DNA from: G965237725 sp965237725
GTDB taxonomy: Bacteria > Pseudomonadota > Gammaproteobacteria > Arenicellales > Poriferihabitantaceae
Direction of reading: 5' to 3'
Assembly (NCBI GenBank): GCA_965237725.1
Contig: OZ250151.1
Location: 744,001 to 808,000, forward strand
Length of the DNA stretch: 64,000 bases
A program made the position numbers and the translations under genes. Below are positions 9,499-18,452 of this stretch, in pieces. Positions within the stretch are counted from its first letter, which is position 1. Each line of letters begins with the position of its first letter. The notes below the pieces were generated by a model. That model searched no databases. It saw nothing but the letters and a program-made list of their open reading frames with translations, and had not been told where the DNA came from.

Positions 9499-10641
9499 TT
9501 AAAAAAGTTTCTTGGCTCCGAATGTAACCTGAGTTGATTCTTCTTCAACGCCGTTGGGACCATCTGCATTTTGACCAACTAATTCGAGGCCAAAATTTGT
9601 ACTCGGCCAAGGACTCCAGGTGTAACCCATGTGAATGGTATCCAGAGTGTCTATGCCAGAGCTACCCAACACAGTGTCTGACTCATAATGTCCAAGAGCC
9701 ACATGGAAATTTGAATTATTATTTAAACTGTAATACAAACTGGGTCGAATACTCAGCGCGTCACCGGCGGTCCCATAATCATTGGGCTTGACAATAAGAT
9801 CATTGCCAAATCTTTGTAGAATATAGCTGTTTATTCCATTTCCAACAGTGACCGACAATGCGGCAAACAGGTCTCCAATTTGCCACCCACCTTCCAGATT
9901 CAGACCCCAACCAACGATGTCGTCACCATTGAAATTTTGACCTTTTTCAGAAGAATCAAATTTTTTTCTCAGAGCTGAAACTCTGTATGCGCCTGCACTA
10001 CCCCCTGCACCCCCTTGCCAGGACAAAATCAGGCTGGATGATGAATCTTCTTCATCTTCCACAGAACCATCCAGTGGATTGTCCGTAGAATAAATATAAG
10101 TTTTGGGTGAATCTTCCAAAGAAACGGAAAAACCATTTGGAGACAACCACTTTATCTGACTGGAGACGCTCTTGCTATCATCGTTGAAGGCATTAAATCC
10201 TTTATCCAAGGTCAGAAAATCCTGAAAATTTACCCAGTCACTACCCACAGTCAGGGTTCCCGATTCCGTCTCCCACGATGTATTGAGCCGCTTAATTTTC
10301 AGACCCTGGGATTGGTACGACGACGTCAATACATCTAAATTATCGGTTTCGGTGGGCGCCAGTGAATCAGAGTCGATTCGCTCAACTTCGAGGTTGGTAC
10401 TTATCTGCCCAATTTTGTTAATTCCATAGGAAATGGAACTGTTTTCCTGGATAGAAACACTGGAAGAGAATAGATTTTCATCGATAACTGCATTGAATCC
10501 CAGATCATCGATGGTTATTGGATCAGCTGAATAACTGACCGGTACAACAAATGCTAACAAGCACGGCAGAATAGAAGAAAATCCCCTACGCCATCCCAAT
10601 TTTGGTGCCGATTTCCGTGCCAATTTCAGTAAATTCGTCAC
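9499..10641 (-). CDS. Predicted outer-membrane beta-barrel protein
   Basis: I do not recognise a named family. The 380-residue product starts with a basic, hydrophobic signal sequence ending near VSYSAD (about 39). It then consists of alternating short amphipathic strands rich in Gly, Ser, Asn and aromatic residues, and ends in Phe (AKKLF). A C-terminal Phe and this strand pattern are the hallmarks of BAM-assembled barrels. An acidic stretch VEDEEDSSSS near 194-203 probably forms an outer loop. It may be cotranscribed with the OmpA-type gene upstream on the same strand (gap of 217 nt). A porin-like role is inference. Confidence 0.6.
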   Translation of the reverse strand: MTNLLKLARKSAPKLGWRRGFSSILPCLLAFVVPVSYSADPITIDDLGFNAVIDENLFSSSVSIQENSSISYGINKIGQISTNLEVERIDSDSLAPTETDNLDVLTSSYQSQGLKIKRLNTSWETESGTLTVGSDWVNFQDFLTLDKGFNAFNDDSKSVSSQIKWLSPNGFSVSLEDSPKTYIYSTDNPLDGSVEDEEDSSSSLILSWQGGAGGSAGAYRVSALRKKFDSSEKGQNFNGDDIVGWGLNLEGGWQIGDLFAALSVTVGNGINSYILQRFGNDLIVKPNDYGTAGDALSIRPSLYYSLNNNSNFHVALGHYESDTVLGSSGIDTLDTIHMGYTWSPWPSTNFGLELVGQNADGPNGVEEESTQVTFGAKKLF

Positions 10642-10858
10642 TTACATATACCCCATCTATACACACCATCCCAGCCGGGCCAATTTTTTGTAACGCTGGT
10701 AACACAGACGTTCATAATACAACCTGTTTATACATAACCCTATAGGTTGATTATATTTGTTTAATGGTGCTATTGCCACCTTAAATGGATGAAATCCTTG
10801 AATAAAATCCGAATTAGTCCTGCTGATTTGTACGTTTTCTGGTGGGATTGCCTCCGAA

Positions 10859-12127
10859 TTATTCACTGACAAGGGTGACTTCGATTCTTCTGTTTTTGTT
10901 TCGGCCTTCGTCTGTTTCATTTGTCGCAATGGGATAGCTGGAACCAAAACCCTGAGCTGAGATTCGAGTGGGGGCGATACCCCAACGAATTATCGCCTCC
11001 ATTACCGCCTGTGCACGCAATTTGCTCAGCAATAAATTCTTTTCTTCATCTCCTCTGGAGTCGGTATGACCTGATATTTTTACATCGAAAGTGGGACAAT
11101 CACTAATTTTTGATGCAATATTAAACAGTTTTGTGTCGTTATCCACAGATATTTCAGAGCTATTTGGTGTAAAAGTGATGGGTTCGATAAAAATGATTGA
11201 ATTTAGGGTAATCTGACATTGCTCAATTTCTGAACGTGAAATAGCGACATTTTTCGATGTTTCAGCTCCTTCAACGCGAGTTATTTCAATCTCATCAGCC
11301 AGGCTTTGGTGAGATTGCACGGGCGTATCACCATTTTGCAGTACAGAACTCGAATCCACACTTGCCTGGGCGTCGATGTTCAGTGAAATCGTTTCTTCGG
11401 TTATTTCATTAACCAAAGGCACCTCTTTGCCTACAATACCGGGGCTGATACCTATTTTATTTACAAACCGAAGTTCTAGCCCCGATCTAAACTGGTTTAT
11501 TCGCGAAATCAGGACGGAATAATCCGTGTAATGATCCAGCAATCCACCCAATGAGAGATGACCCGCGCCGATTTCAATTTCCATACCCGATAAACGATCG
11601 CCCTCAATAAAAATACCCTGCAATTCGGTCAACCAGTCTGGGTCATTGACTTCGGGATTTACCATGACGCTGTTGGTGAATGTACTGTGGGATATTGTAG
11701 ATTTCGCAATATCAGCCACCTGATTTGCAATCTCCTGGTTTGGCAACTCACCTTCCACGGCAAGTTCATTATTGAGGTTTCGGCTCAACACCAGATAGGA
11801 CAGCCGCAATGGCGATATTTCAAGGGTAGACATTACTGACCGGGCACCATGGATGGATTCGGAATACTGCCGTGCCGCACTTAGCGCTGACTCACTGGAT
11901 ACTGCCCCATAGAGAGTGACATCCCTGCCGCTGATATTGACCGCTACCCGATCTAATCCTCTGGACAACAAAGTTTGTTGCGTGCGATTAGCAATATCCG
12001 CTTCGATAGCCGGGGTTTCTACAATGATGACCGCGGCTGCCAGACCGAACAGCAGTACCAGGCCGACCGCCAGATGTAATCGGTTTTGCCTGCACCAGCT
12101 AAGAAATATCGAGAACAGGTGATTCAT
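10859..12127 (-). CDS. OmpA-family envelope protein with N-terminal membrane anchor and BON-like repeats
   Basis: The 422-residue protein has one transmembrane or signal segment (about 18-38), a BON-like region (about 45-105) followed by a probable second one (about 115-230), a Ser/Glu-rich linker, and a C-terminal OmpA/MotB peptidoglycan-binding domain (about 305-420). The OmpA domain shows ISGHTDSRGDEEKN, LSKLRAQAV, GFGSSYPI and NRRIEV; the aspartate and arginine are the usual diaminopimelate contacts. The anchor with OmpA domain suggests a periplasmic protein tied to the cell wall. Its target is unknown. Confidence 0.8.
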   Translation of the reverse strand: MNHLFSIFLSWCRQNRLHLAVGLVLLFGLAAAVIIVETPAIEADIANRTQQTLLSRGLDRVAVNISGRDVTLYGAVSSESALSAARQYSESIHGARSVMSTLEISPLRLSYLVLSRNLNNELAVEGELPNQEIANQVADIAKSTISHSTFTNSVMVNPEVNDPDWLTELQGIFIEGDRLSGMEIEIGAGHLSLGGLLDHYTDYSVLISRINQFRSGLELRFVNKIGISPGIVGKEVPLVNEITEETISLNIDAQASVDSSSVLQNGDTPVQSHQSLADEIEITRVEGAETSKNVAISRSEIEQCQITLNSIIFIEPITFTPNSSEISVDNDTKLFNIASKISDCPTFDVKISGHTDSRGDEEKNLLLSKLRAQAVMEAIIRWGIAPTRISAQGFGSSYPIATNETDEGRNKNRRIEVTLVSE

Positions 12128-12152
12128 TAATTTATTTGATTTCCACTGATTT

Positions 12153-12968
12153 TCACCGCTGGCACTTTGGGCAAAAGAATGTAGATCGCTGAGAAATAAC
12201 GGATTTACAAATGTTTGCCTGGCAAATTATACAGGGTTGGTTTTCCCGGCCATAAACCCCAAGGGACTGTTCGAAATAGCCGGGTGATCCATCAACCGCT
12301 GTGAAATCCTGAAGGGTAGTGCCGCCTTTTTCGATGGCATCGTTCAGAATTTGCTGAATAGAATCCACCAGACGGTTAAATCGTGGTTGTGCAATTCTCG
12401 AACAATTTCGATTGGGATTGATACCCGCATCGAACAGTGCTTCACTGGCATAAATATTTCCAACACCCACTACAATTTTACCATCCATAATTAACGTCTT
12501 CACCGGAACCTTTCGGGTTTTGGATTTTTTATACAAAAACGCACCGGTGAATTCAGGAGAAAATGGCTCGATTCCCAGATTTAACAGCCGTGGATGGTCA
12601 TAAATATTTGAGCTTGAATATAACAGGCAGCCGAATTTTCGCGGATCCCGATATCGAATTATTTGCCCGGAATAATTAACAATGTCGAAGTGATCATGTT
12701 TGCCTGGCGACTCCGGCGTCAGCAAAACCCGGAATGATCCTGACATTCCCAGATGCATTAATAATCCCCCCGTATCTAAATGAATCAGAATATATTTGCC
12801 TTTTCTTTCAACATCTCTTACCCGCTGGTTTTTGATTTTCCCTGGGAGATTTTTTGGAATGGGCCACCTCAATTTAGGCTCACGTATCACCAGCTGGCGG
12901 ATCGATTGATCGAGTAAATAAGGGCGAATACCACGCATGGTTGTTTCGACCTCAGGCAATTCAGGCAT
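12153..12968 (-). CDS. mutM: Formamidopyrimidine-DNA glycosylase
   Basis: MutM excises 8-oxoguanine and formamidopyrimidines with bifunctional glycosylase/AP-lyase action. The start at 12968 gives MPELPEVE, where P2 is the catalytic N-terminus after Met removal and E3 assists; a longer frame to 13052 would mask P2 and was rejected. K58 in ERKGKY is the conserved lysine. The C-terminal zinc finger has C246, C249, C266 and C269. The 271-residue length is standard. It is divergent from the reductase gene at 13032 with a 63-nt gap. Confidence 0.97.
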   Translation of the reverse strand: MPELPEVETTMRGIRPYLLDQSIRQLVIREPKLRWPIPKNLPGKIKNQRVRDVERKGKYILIHLDTGGLLMHLGMSGSFRVLLTPESPGKHDHFDIVNYSGQIIRYRDPRKFGCLLYSSSNIYDHPRLLNLGIEPFSPEFTGAFLYKKSKTRKVPVKTLIMDGKIVVGVGNIYASEALFDAGINPNRNCSRIAQPRFNRLVDSIQQILNDAIEKGGTTLQDFTAVDGSPGYFEQSLGVYGRENQPCIICQANICKSVISQRSTFFCPKCQR

Positions 12969-13031
12969 ATCGTTGACAAGTTGATTGTGGAGAGATATAA
13001 GGCTACCACCTTTTCTCAGGTAATCGATAAT

Positions 13032-14048
13032 ATGCCTTCCATTACAAACCAACGCAACAACACCAGCTTTGTTGCCAATGCAGATGAAACCATACTGGAT
13101 GCTGCACTAAGAGACAATCGAATCTATCCTTATGGGTGTCGAAGCGGCGTCTGCGGTGCGTGTAAAAGCAACCTGGTAAGTGGCCAGGTCGACTATGGCG
13201 AATACGAAGATTTTGCCCTCACCGATGACGAAAAAGATCAGGGGAAGGTTTTGCTTTGCCAGGCGATTCCCCTTGAAGACGTGGTGATTGACGTCGAAGA
13301 GATCATGACCGGAACCAATATTCAGATCAAGATGCTGCCATGCCGAGTGGGAAAAATTGAAAGATTGGCAGAAGATGTTATTCAACTGTTTCTGACCCTG
13401 CCCAAGACTCAGGAGTTTAACTATATCGCGGGACAATATCTGGATATCATTTTAAAAGACGGGCAGCGACGAAGTTTTTCTATCGCTAACTTACCAGAAC
13501 AAGCTGCCGAACAAGGGTTAGAGTTGCATATCCGTTACGTTTCGGATGGCCATTTTACCCCCAGGGTATTTGATTCAATGAAGGAACGGGATCTGCTGCG
13601 CTTTGAAGGCCCATTCGGCACGTATTTTTTGCAGTCCGATGCGGACAAACCCATAATAATGATCGCCGGCGGAACCGGTTTTTCACCTATAAAAGGATTG
13701 TTTCAACACGCTGTGAAGGAAAACCCCAATCAGGATATTCATCTATTCTGGGGTGCTCGAGACAAACAGGACCTTTACATGGATGATGAGGTTCAAAAGT
13801 GGCTGAAAATCTATCCGAACCTGAAATACACTCCGGTTTTATCAGACAGCAAAGTTGATGAATGGCAAGGTGATAAAGGATTCGTCCATGAAATCGTATG
13901 CGCAACCTATGACAATGTTGAAAAGTATGATGTATATGCCAGTGGTCCGCCAATTATGATCGATGCGGTTCGGGATAGCCTGAGTGAAAGGGGTTTAAAT
14001 CTGGAACGCTTTTATTTTGATTCCTTCGAATTCGCAAATCCGACATAA
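13032..14048 (+). CDS. 2Fe-2S ferredoxin/FAD/NAD(P) oxidoreductase
   Basis: This single-chain electron-transfer protein moves electrons from NAD(P)H via FAD to a plant-type [2Fe-2S] cluster. Order of domains: ferredoxin (about 1-90; Cys36, 41, 44 and 76), FAD-binding barrel with RSFS (147-150), and NAD-binding domain with GGTGFSP (213-219). It resembles the AscD/CDP-6-deoxyglucoseen reductase group and oxygenase reductases; the terminal acceptor cannot be told. The ATG at 13032 puts the first residues at the usual ferredoxin start; an ATG at 12981 is possible but overlaps the mutM promoter region. Confidence 0.85.
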   Translation: MPSITNQRNNTSFVANADETILDAALRDNRIYPYGCRSGVCGACKSNLVSGQVDYGEYEDFALTDDEKDQGKVLLCQAIPLEDVVIDVEEIMTGTNIQIKMLPCRVGKIERLAEDVIQLFLTLPKTQEFNYIAGQYLDIILKDGQRRSFSIANLPEQAAEQGLELHIRYVSDGHFTPRVFDSMKERDLLRFEGPFGTYFLQSDADKPIIMIAGGTGFSPIKGLFQHAVKENPNQDIHLFWGARDKQDLYMDDEVQKWLKIYPNLKYTPVLSDSKVDEWQGDKGFVHEIVCATYDNVEKYDVYASGPPIMIDAVRDSLSERGLNLERFYFDSFEFANPT

Positions 14049-14060
14049 CATGGACACTTT

Positions 14061-14135
14061 ATGACGGCGACTAGTTGTTCTATCTCGCTGTCATCCTGAA
14101 TCGCCCCACCAGACCGTCATCCTGAGGAGGTACGA
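14061..14135 (+). repeat. Direct repeat, left copy (about 75 bp)
   Basis: This copy starts ATGACGGCGA and ends CCTGAGGAGGTACGA. It matches 14555-14631 with scattered substitutions; the final 37 bases are almost identical. Confidence 0.75.
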
Positions 14136-14400
14136 CGAAGGGCCGTCGGGGAGCGGTTCATAGTTATCTGTCATCGCCGACCCCCGATCGGGGTCGAGGG
14201 CAGGCTTGATCGGAGATCCATGTTTGGTTTGGAGATTCAGCTTGGGGAAAGATATTTGTAATCCCATGCATGGATTCCGGATATTCCTTAGGAATTGTTC
14301 GTATCATCCCTGATACTCACCGCGTTGGGGCTACACGAAATTCTGCTCCCAGCAGAATTTTCCGGAATGACGGGTGGCAAGAGGCTAACGGCTATAGAAA

Positions 14401-14425
14401 TAAAAAAGGCGCCCTGGGCCGCCTT
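14401..14425 (-). terminator. Intrinsic terminator of the hem operon (minus strand)
   Basis: Read on the minus strand, AAGGCG and CGCCTT (14420-14425 with 14406-14411) pair around an inner CCC/GGG stem, followed by TTTTTT. It lies about 300 nt after the hemY stop, inside the repeat island. Confidence 0.5.
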
Positions 14426-14554
14426 AATGGATTCTTTCCTTCCCTTCGCTAACGCTCAGGACGACGCGCTTCGCTCAGAACGACCATGTCGTCCTGAGAG
14501 CCGCAGGCTTGAAGGATCCATTTTTCTAAGCATAGATTCTTCGCTTCGCTCAGA

Positions 14555-14631
14555 ATGACGGCGAGACTAGTAATTTTATCTCGCAATAATCCCGAATCGC
14601 GCCACCATACCGTCATCCTGAGGAGGTACGA
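14555..14631 (+). repeat. Direct repeat, right copy (about 77 bp)
   Basis: Second copy of the repeat at 14061-14135, same orientation, with small differences in the first half (two extra bases after GGCGA) and near identity in the last 37 bases. Confidence 0.75.
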
Positions 14632-14730
14632 GCCTGTCCTGAACGTTAGTGCACCGTCCTGAGCGCAGTGAAGGAAAGGAAAGGATCCACGGTTGTGAAC
14701 AGATTGAAACACGCGCTGATTAAATGCAAA

Positions 14731-16017
14731 CTATCGAACAACCGGCATGGTTTGTTTCGTTGCCGCACTGTCATCGCTATCTAATAGCACGACTTCATTA
14801 GATTCCGAATCACCCTGCACAGGCTCGTTGGTATTTTCCATCAACGCCGAAATCCCTTTCTTGTAGTTAAACATCGCGGCTTCCTGTTCTCCCAATTGTT
14901 CGAGTAATGAACCAAGATCAATAAAAATTTCTTCGCGGTTATCCAGAGTAATGGCCTGATCGTAAAACTCCCTGGATTTTTCATAGTTCTTGTCATAACG
15001 ATACAACCTTGCCAGGGTCAACAATAAATTGACATCATCGTTATGTTTTTTCAGAAAAGTTTCTGCTAGCTGGATCTGGTATTCCATAAATGGACTATTC
15101 ACCTTGCCATATAAATAAATCAGATCGGAATCATACTTTCGGTTAAGCGCTGTCCGTAATACGGATTCCGCTTCTTTCATTTTTTCTCCGAAAATAAGTT
15201 GTTTGACATAACTGGATATGACCTGGGGTTGCTTTTTTGTTGAAGAAGGCAAAGATTTCCAGGTCTGCCCAGGGCGACTGGATTCATTCTGGAGCAGCGC
15301 AGGAGATGAAAGCAAACTTTCGTATGCAAATTGTTCTTTTACTTCTAAATCCTCCGCGGAATAAGCTTTCAATTTGGTTAATACCGGCATCAACTCAACC
15401 AGAGACGTCCAGTCACCTAAATCTTTGTAGCTGTCCCATAATAGTCGAGCCACAGGTATGCTCCTGGGGTCTGACTTTCGCAATGCTTCGAGATAGTTTC
15501 TTGTTTCCACAATTTCCCCCGCCTGATAAAGCAATCTGGCCCGGGTTAAATTGATTGATAAATGATGGTCAGGGTGTCTGGCCAGGGCATCATCCAAATA
15601 TTTGTTTCGGGCTGCATAATTTCCCTGTTGCTGCGCAGCATAAGCGGCACCCAGATAATTCATTAGTGGTGTCTTGTTATGATCCAGTTGTTTTAATAAT
15701 GCCTGCTCGGCCCTGGCCCAATTGCCCTCTATAAGGCCTGCATAACCAAGCATAGTATGCTTGTGAGCACTATTTTCCCTGCTTTGATTCTGCCAGGTTT
15801 CGAATCGTCTGGGTGCGCGAAAAATTCCGGCAATAAAATTGAATAGCAAATAAAGCGCAACAAATAGGACGAATACGATCAATACCAACATCAGCAATGG
15901 TAATCGGACAACGTATGGCTCTCTGGAAAACACCACATATCCGGGATCTTCCATAGACACCATTGCCAGACCCACTGCAATTGCGATTGTTACCAGAATC
16001 GTAAAAAATAGTTTCAT
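14731..16017 (-). CDS. hemY: HemY-like inner-membrane TPR protein
   Basis: HemY proteins of proteobacteria are membrane-anchored TPR proteins at the end of hem operons; their exact role is unsettled. Two transmembrane helices (about 4-21 and 40-65) flank the conserved VVFSREPYVVRLP-like segment. Repeated helix pairs (A-rich TPRs, about 90-400) follow. The protein ends with an acidic tail. It is the last gene of the argS-to-hemY run, 27 nt after hemX. It is not the Bacillus protoporphyrinogen oxidase that shares the name. Confidence 0.88.
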   Translation of the reverse strand: MKLFFTILVTIAIAVGLAMVSMEDPGYVVFSREPYVVRLPLLMLVLIVFVLFVALYLLFNFIAGIFRAPRRFETWQNQSRENSAHKHTMLGYAGLIEGNWARAEQALLKQLDHNKTPLMNYLGAAYAAQQQGNYAARNKYLDDALARHPDHHLSINLTRARLLYQAGEIVETRNYLEALRKSDPRSIPVARLLWDSYKDLGDWTSLVELMPVLTKLKAYSAEDLEVKEQFAYESLLSSPALLQNESSRPGQTWKSLPSSTKKQPQVISSYVKQLIFGEKMKEAESVLRTALNRKYDSDLIYLYGKVNSPFMEYQIQLAETFLKKHNDDVNLLLTLARLYRYDKNYEKSREFYDQAITLDNREEIFIDLGSLLEQLGEQEAAMFNYKKGISALMENTNEPVQGDSESNEVVLLDSDDSAATKQTMPVVR

Positions 16018-16044
16018 CGATATGATCGCCTCTGATTTCCGAAT

Positions 16045-17538
16045 TTAATTACGACTAAGAATCAGTTGGCTTATTGCTTCCAGGGTTTTTGTTAAATCCG
16101 GCAAGTTAGAATCTGGGGAAATTGCCTCAAGCTTACCCAACTCACCCAGCCAGTTAATTGTGGCAGTTGAGTTTTGATCGAAACGTTCCTCAACCCAGAG
16201 TCTTGCAGTCTGAATTCGATTTTTGTAAAGATCAACTTGTTGACGGACAAATGCAATCTGCGCGGACTCCAGAATCAGGTTCACCTTGTCATAGGTTAAC
16301 TGGCGAGCTTCTGCAGAAATCAACGGTTTCACCGATTTACCATTTTTTTCAACCTGGACCAGATCGCCTAAACTATCAATTAAAGCCGAGATCCCATCCA
16401 TAATCGGTTTTGTAAATTTTTGAACTGAGGTCAATTCACCTTCGGATTGCTGATCATCTGATAATGTTTCTTGCCCACCCGACTCACTCTCCGAAGACGC
16501 AGGTACCGCAACGTCTCCAGCCAGGGGAAGTAAATAAATATTCTCAGACAATCCGGACAATTTGTTCAGAACAACGCTAGGGTCGACGATGTCAACACTA
16601 CCCAAAGCCAAGATATCGGCGGTGAGCAGGCGCTGGATATCTGCCACCCCTGGATCAGCCAGTTGGTCCAATCGTTCGGCCGCCAGTTCAAGCGCACGTT
16701 TAGCAAGTACAACATCACCTGCAAACTCTAGTCGTTGCTGGGCCACAAAAATGAGCTGCTCAGCCTCTTCAAGGGTCCAGCTATCGATACTGCGCCCGAG
16801 TTCAGAACGAAGGATAACAATTGTATTGGACAAAGTTTCAAATTCCTGACGATAACTTTCACTTTGTGCATCCATATTCTGATCAAAACCCGACAACTGC
16901 TGCTTTACCAAAGAATCCTGATCGGTGATTTCTTTGCGAATAGCGCGAATCTGATTGCTGAAATTATCTTCGCTCTGGGCAATCTGATTTTTTACGGAAC
17001 TGATCTGGCTAGCTGAATCATTTTGGCTATTTTCAAAGCCATCCAGTCTCTGTTCAACTACGTTGAATCGGCTTTCCTGTTGGCCGCTGGTCAATTTTGA
17101 TTCAATCGCCGTGACATACCAGGCATAACCGCCGGATCCAAAAGCTAAAACACTTAAAATCAGCGCAATCCAGGCCATTACAGAACTGGACGAAGTCTCT
17201 GCACCAGAAGATTGTGCGGTAACAGCGGAAGTGTCTTGGGGTTTATCTTTAGAGGTCTCAACACCATTTCCTGGCGCATCGGATATAGTTGCGGCTGATT
17301 GCGTATTAACCATGGAATCAGGTTCAACCGAAATTGCAGCGGCTTGCGCAGGCTTCAAATCCTCCGTTGATGATGTGCTTTGATTAGCGGTTACTTTCTT
17401 CGCGCCTTTCTTTTTGGTCGTTGCCTTTTTAGTTGTTGGTTTTTTGGTTGTTGCCTTTTTGGTTAATGTTGATTTTTTTGAAACCCTTTTCTTTTTGCCT
17501 GCACTTTTAGATGCCAAATTTGCTTTATTTTCTGCCAC
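16045..17538 (-). CDS. hemX: HemX-like membrane protein with Lys/Thr-rich N-terminus
   Basis: This is a proteobacterial HemX-family protein, often labelled uroporphyrinogen C-methyltransferase but lacking that catalytic domain. A very basic N-terminal tail with repeated TTKK/KKAT units (about 15-50) is followed by an acidic Ser/Thr linker, one transmembrane helix (about 122-144), a coiled-coil region (about 150-240) and the conserved C-terminal domain with SWTLEEAEQLIFVAQQRL near 256. The start codon is GTG. It lies between hemD and hemY. Its biochemical function is not established. Confidence 0.85.
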   Translation of the reverse strand: MAENKANLASKSAGKKKRVSKKSTLTKKATTKKPTTKKATTKKKGAKKVTANQSTSSTEDLKPAQAAAISVEPDSMVNTQSAATISDAPGNGVETSKDKPQDTSAVTAQSSGAETSSSSVMAWIALILSVLAFGSGGYAWYVTAIESKLTSGQQESRFNVVEQRLDGFENSQNDSASQISSVKNQIAQSEDNFSNQIRAIRKEITDQDSLVKQQLSGFDQNMDAQSESYRQEFETLSNTIVILRSELGRSIDSWTLEEAEQLIFVAQQRLEFAGDVVLAKRALELAAERLDQLADPGVADIQRLLTADILALGSVDIVDPSVVLNKLSGLSENIYLLPLAGDVAVPASSESESGGQETLSDDQQSEGELTSVQKFTKPIMDGISALIDSLGDLVQVEKNGKSVKPLISAEARQLTYDKVNLILESAQIAFVRQQVDLYKNRIQTARLWVEERFDQNSTATINWLGELGKLEAISPDSNLPDLTKTLEAISQLILSRN

Positions 17539-17678
17539 TTTCTCTCTCTATTTTGCGTTGTAGTGATGTAGTGATCCTACATCAACCACCGTGGATTGTC
17601 ATTTCCCATGATTTCAGATTTAGTATTCAAACGCGACGACCTGCTTTACCCGCTGATATCTAAAATAACTAACCGGTA

Positions 17679-18452
17679 TCAACAGGTTAATTCTGCCAGT
17701 GTTTCCAATATGCTTTCATCCGTGGCACGGGCAGATACAAACACATCTTTAATACCCATTGCATGACATCGATCAGCAATTCGGTGGCTGATCGTAATTA
17801 TTTTGGTTTTTTTAATCAATTCAGAATCTTTGTCACCCAGCAATGATAACAAGGCATCCAGGATAGAAACGCTGGTAATGAGAACCATATTGATTTCTCC
17901 CCGTTTCCATCTATCTACCACCGGCTGAAAAGGCTCATTGGTAGTCTCACGACGATAACACACTGAATATTCTACCTCAGCCCCCAATTTAGTTAATTCT
18001 TGTTTGAGAAATTCCCGCCCGGTCTGACCGCGAAAAATGATCACCTTTCGATTTCTTATATCCAAACCGTGAAAACACGCTAACAGACCTTCACTATTAA
18101 TGGACTGGCTTGGCACAAAATCAACGCTAAATCCGGCTGCTGCGCATTGCGCGGCTGACTTTGGCCCGACCGCTGCGATTTTGACTGTATCGGGCAGGGT
18201 CAAATCCAGCGATTTAAGTCGATCTGCAATGGCATTCACCGCGGATACACTAACCATGACAATTAACCCAACATCATTCATGGCGTTCAACTGGCTATCC
18301 AGTTTGAAAAAATCTTTCGGTGGTTCGATTTCGATCACCGGAAAAACAATTACTCCGCCGCCCTGATCCTCGATTGCTTGTGCAATTTTTTTGCCCTGGG
18401 GTAATGGCCGTGGAATAAGTATTTCGATTCCATGGAGAGGCTTAGCGGGCAT
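17679..18452 (-). CDS. hemD: Uroporphyrinogen-III synthase
   Basis: HemD cyclises hydroxymethylbilane with inversion of ring D to give uroporphyrinogen III. The 257-residue length and the two-domain fold fit. Family landmarks are the N-terminal RPLPQGKKIAQ, the conserved AAVGPKSA (93-100), and the C-terminal ITSVSILDALL and ISHRIADRCHAMG. Sequence conservation in this family is low, so the assignment leans on synteny. It overlaps hemC by 11 nt, showing coupled translation. Confidence 0.92.
   Translation of the reverse strand: MPAKPLHGIEILIPRPLPQGKKIAQAIEDQGGGVIVFPVIEIEPPKDFFKLDSQLNAMNDVGLIVMVSVSAVNAIADRLKSLDLTLPDTVKIAAVGPKSAAQCAAAGFSVDFVPSQSINSEGLLACFHGLDIRNRKVIIFRGQTGREFLKQELTKLGAEVEYSVCYRRETTNEPFQPVVDRWKRGEINMVLITSVSILDALLSLLGDKDSELIKKTKIITISHRIADRCHAMGIKDVFVSARATDESILETLAELTC

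Larger units (their letters stand above)
14049..14730. repeat. Gene-free repeat island between the reductase gene and hemY
   Basis: About 680 bp hold no credible gene. GTCATCCTGA-type words recur in both orientations (14090, 14117, 14612 and complements near 14453, 14472 and 14550), mixed with GGATCC-containing segments. This pattern is typical of dispersed intergenic repeats in proteobacteria. Short reading frames in the island follow the repeats and are not believed. A minus-strand terminator lies at 14401-14425. Confidence 0.7.

Noticed and set aside
10657..10947. Minus-strand 96-codon frame after the OmpA-type gene
   Set aside because: It overlaps the end of that gene in another frame, has no ribosome site or family resemblance, and has no coding-like composition.
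14270..14712. Several short frames in the repeat island
   Set aside because: They follow the GTCATCCTGA-type repeats on both strands and carry no signal peptide, domain or ribosome site.
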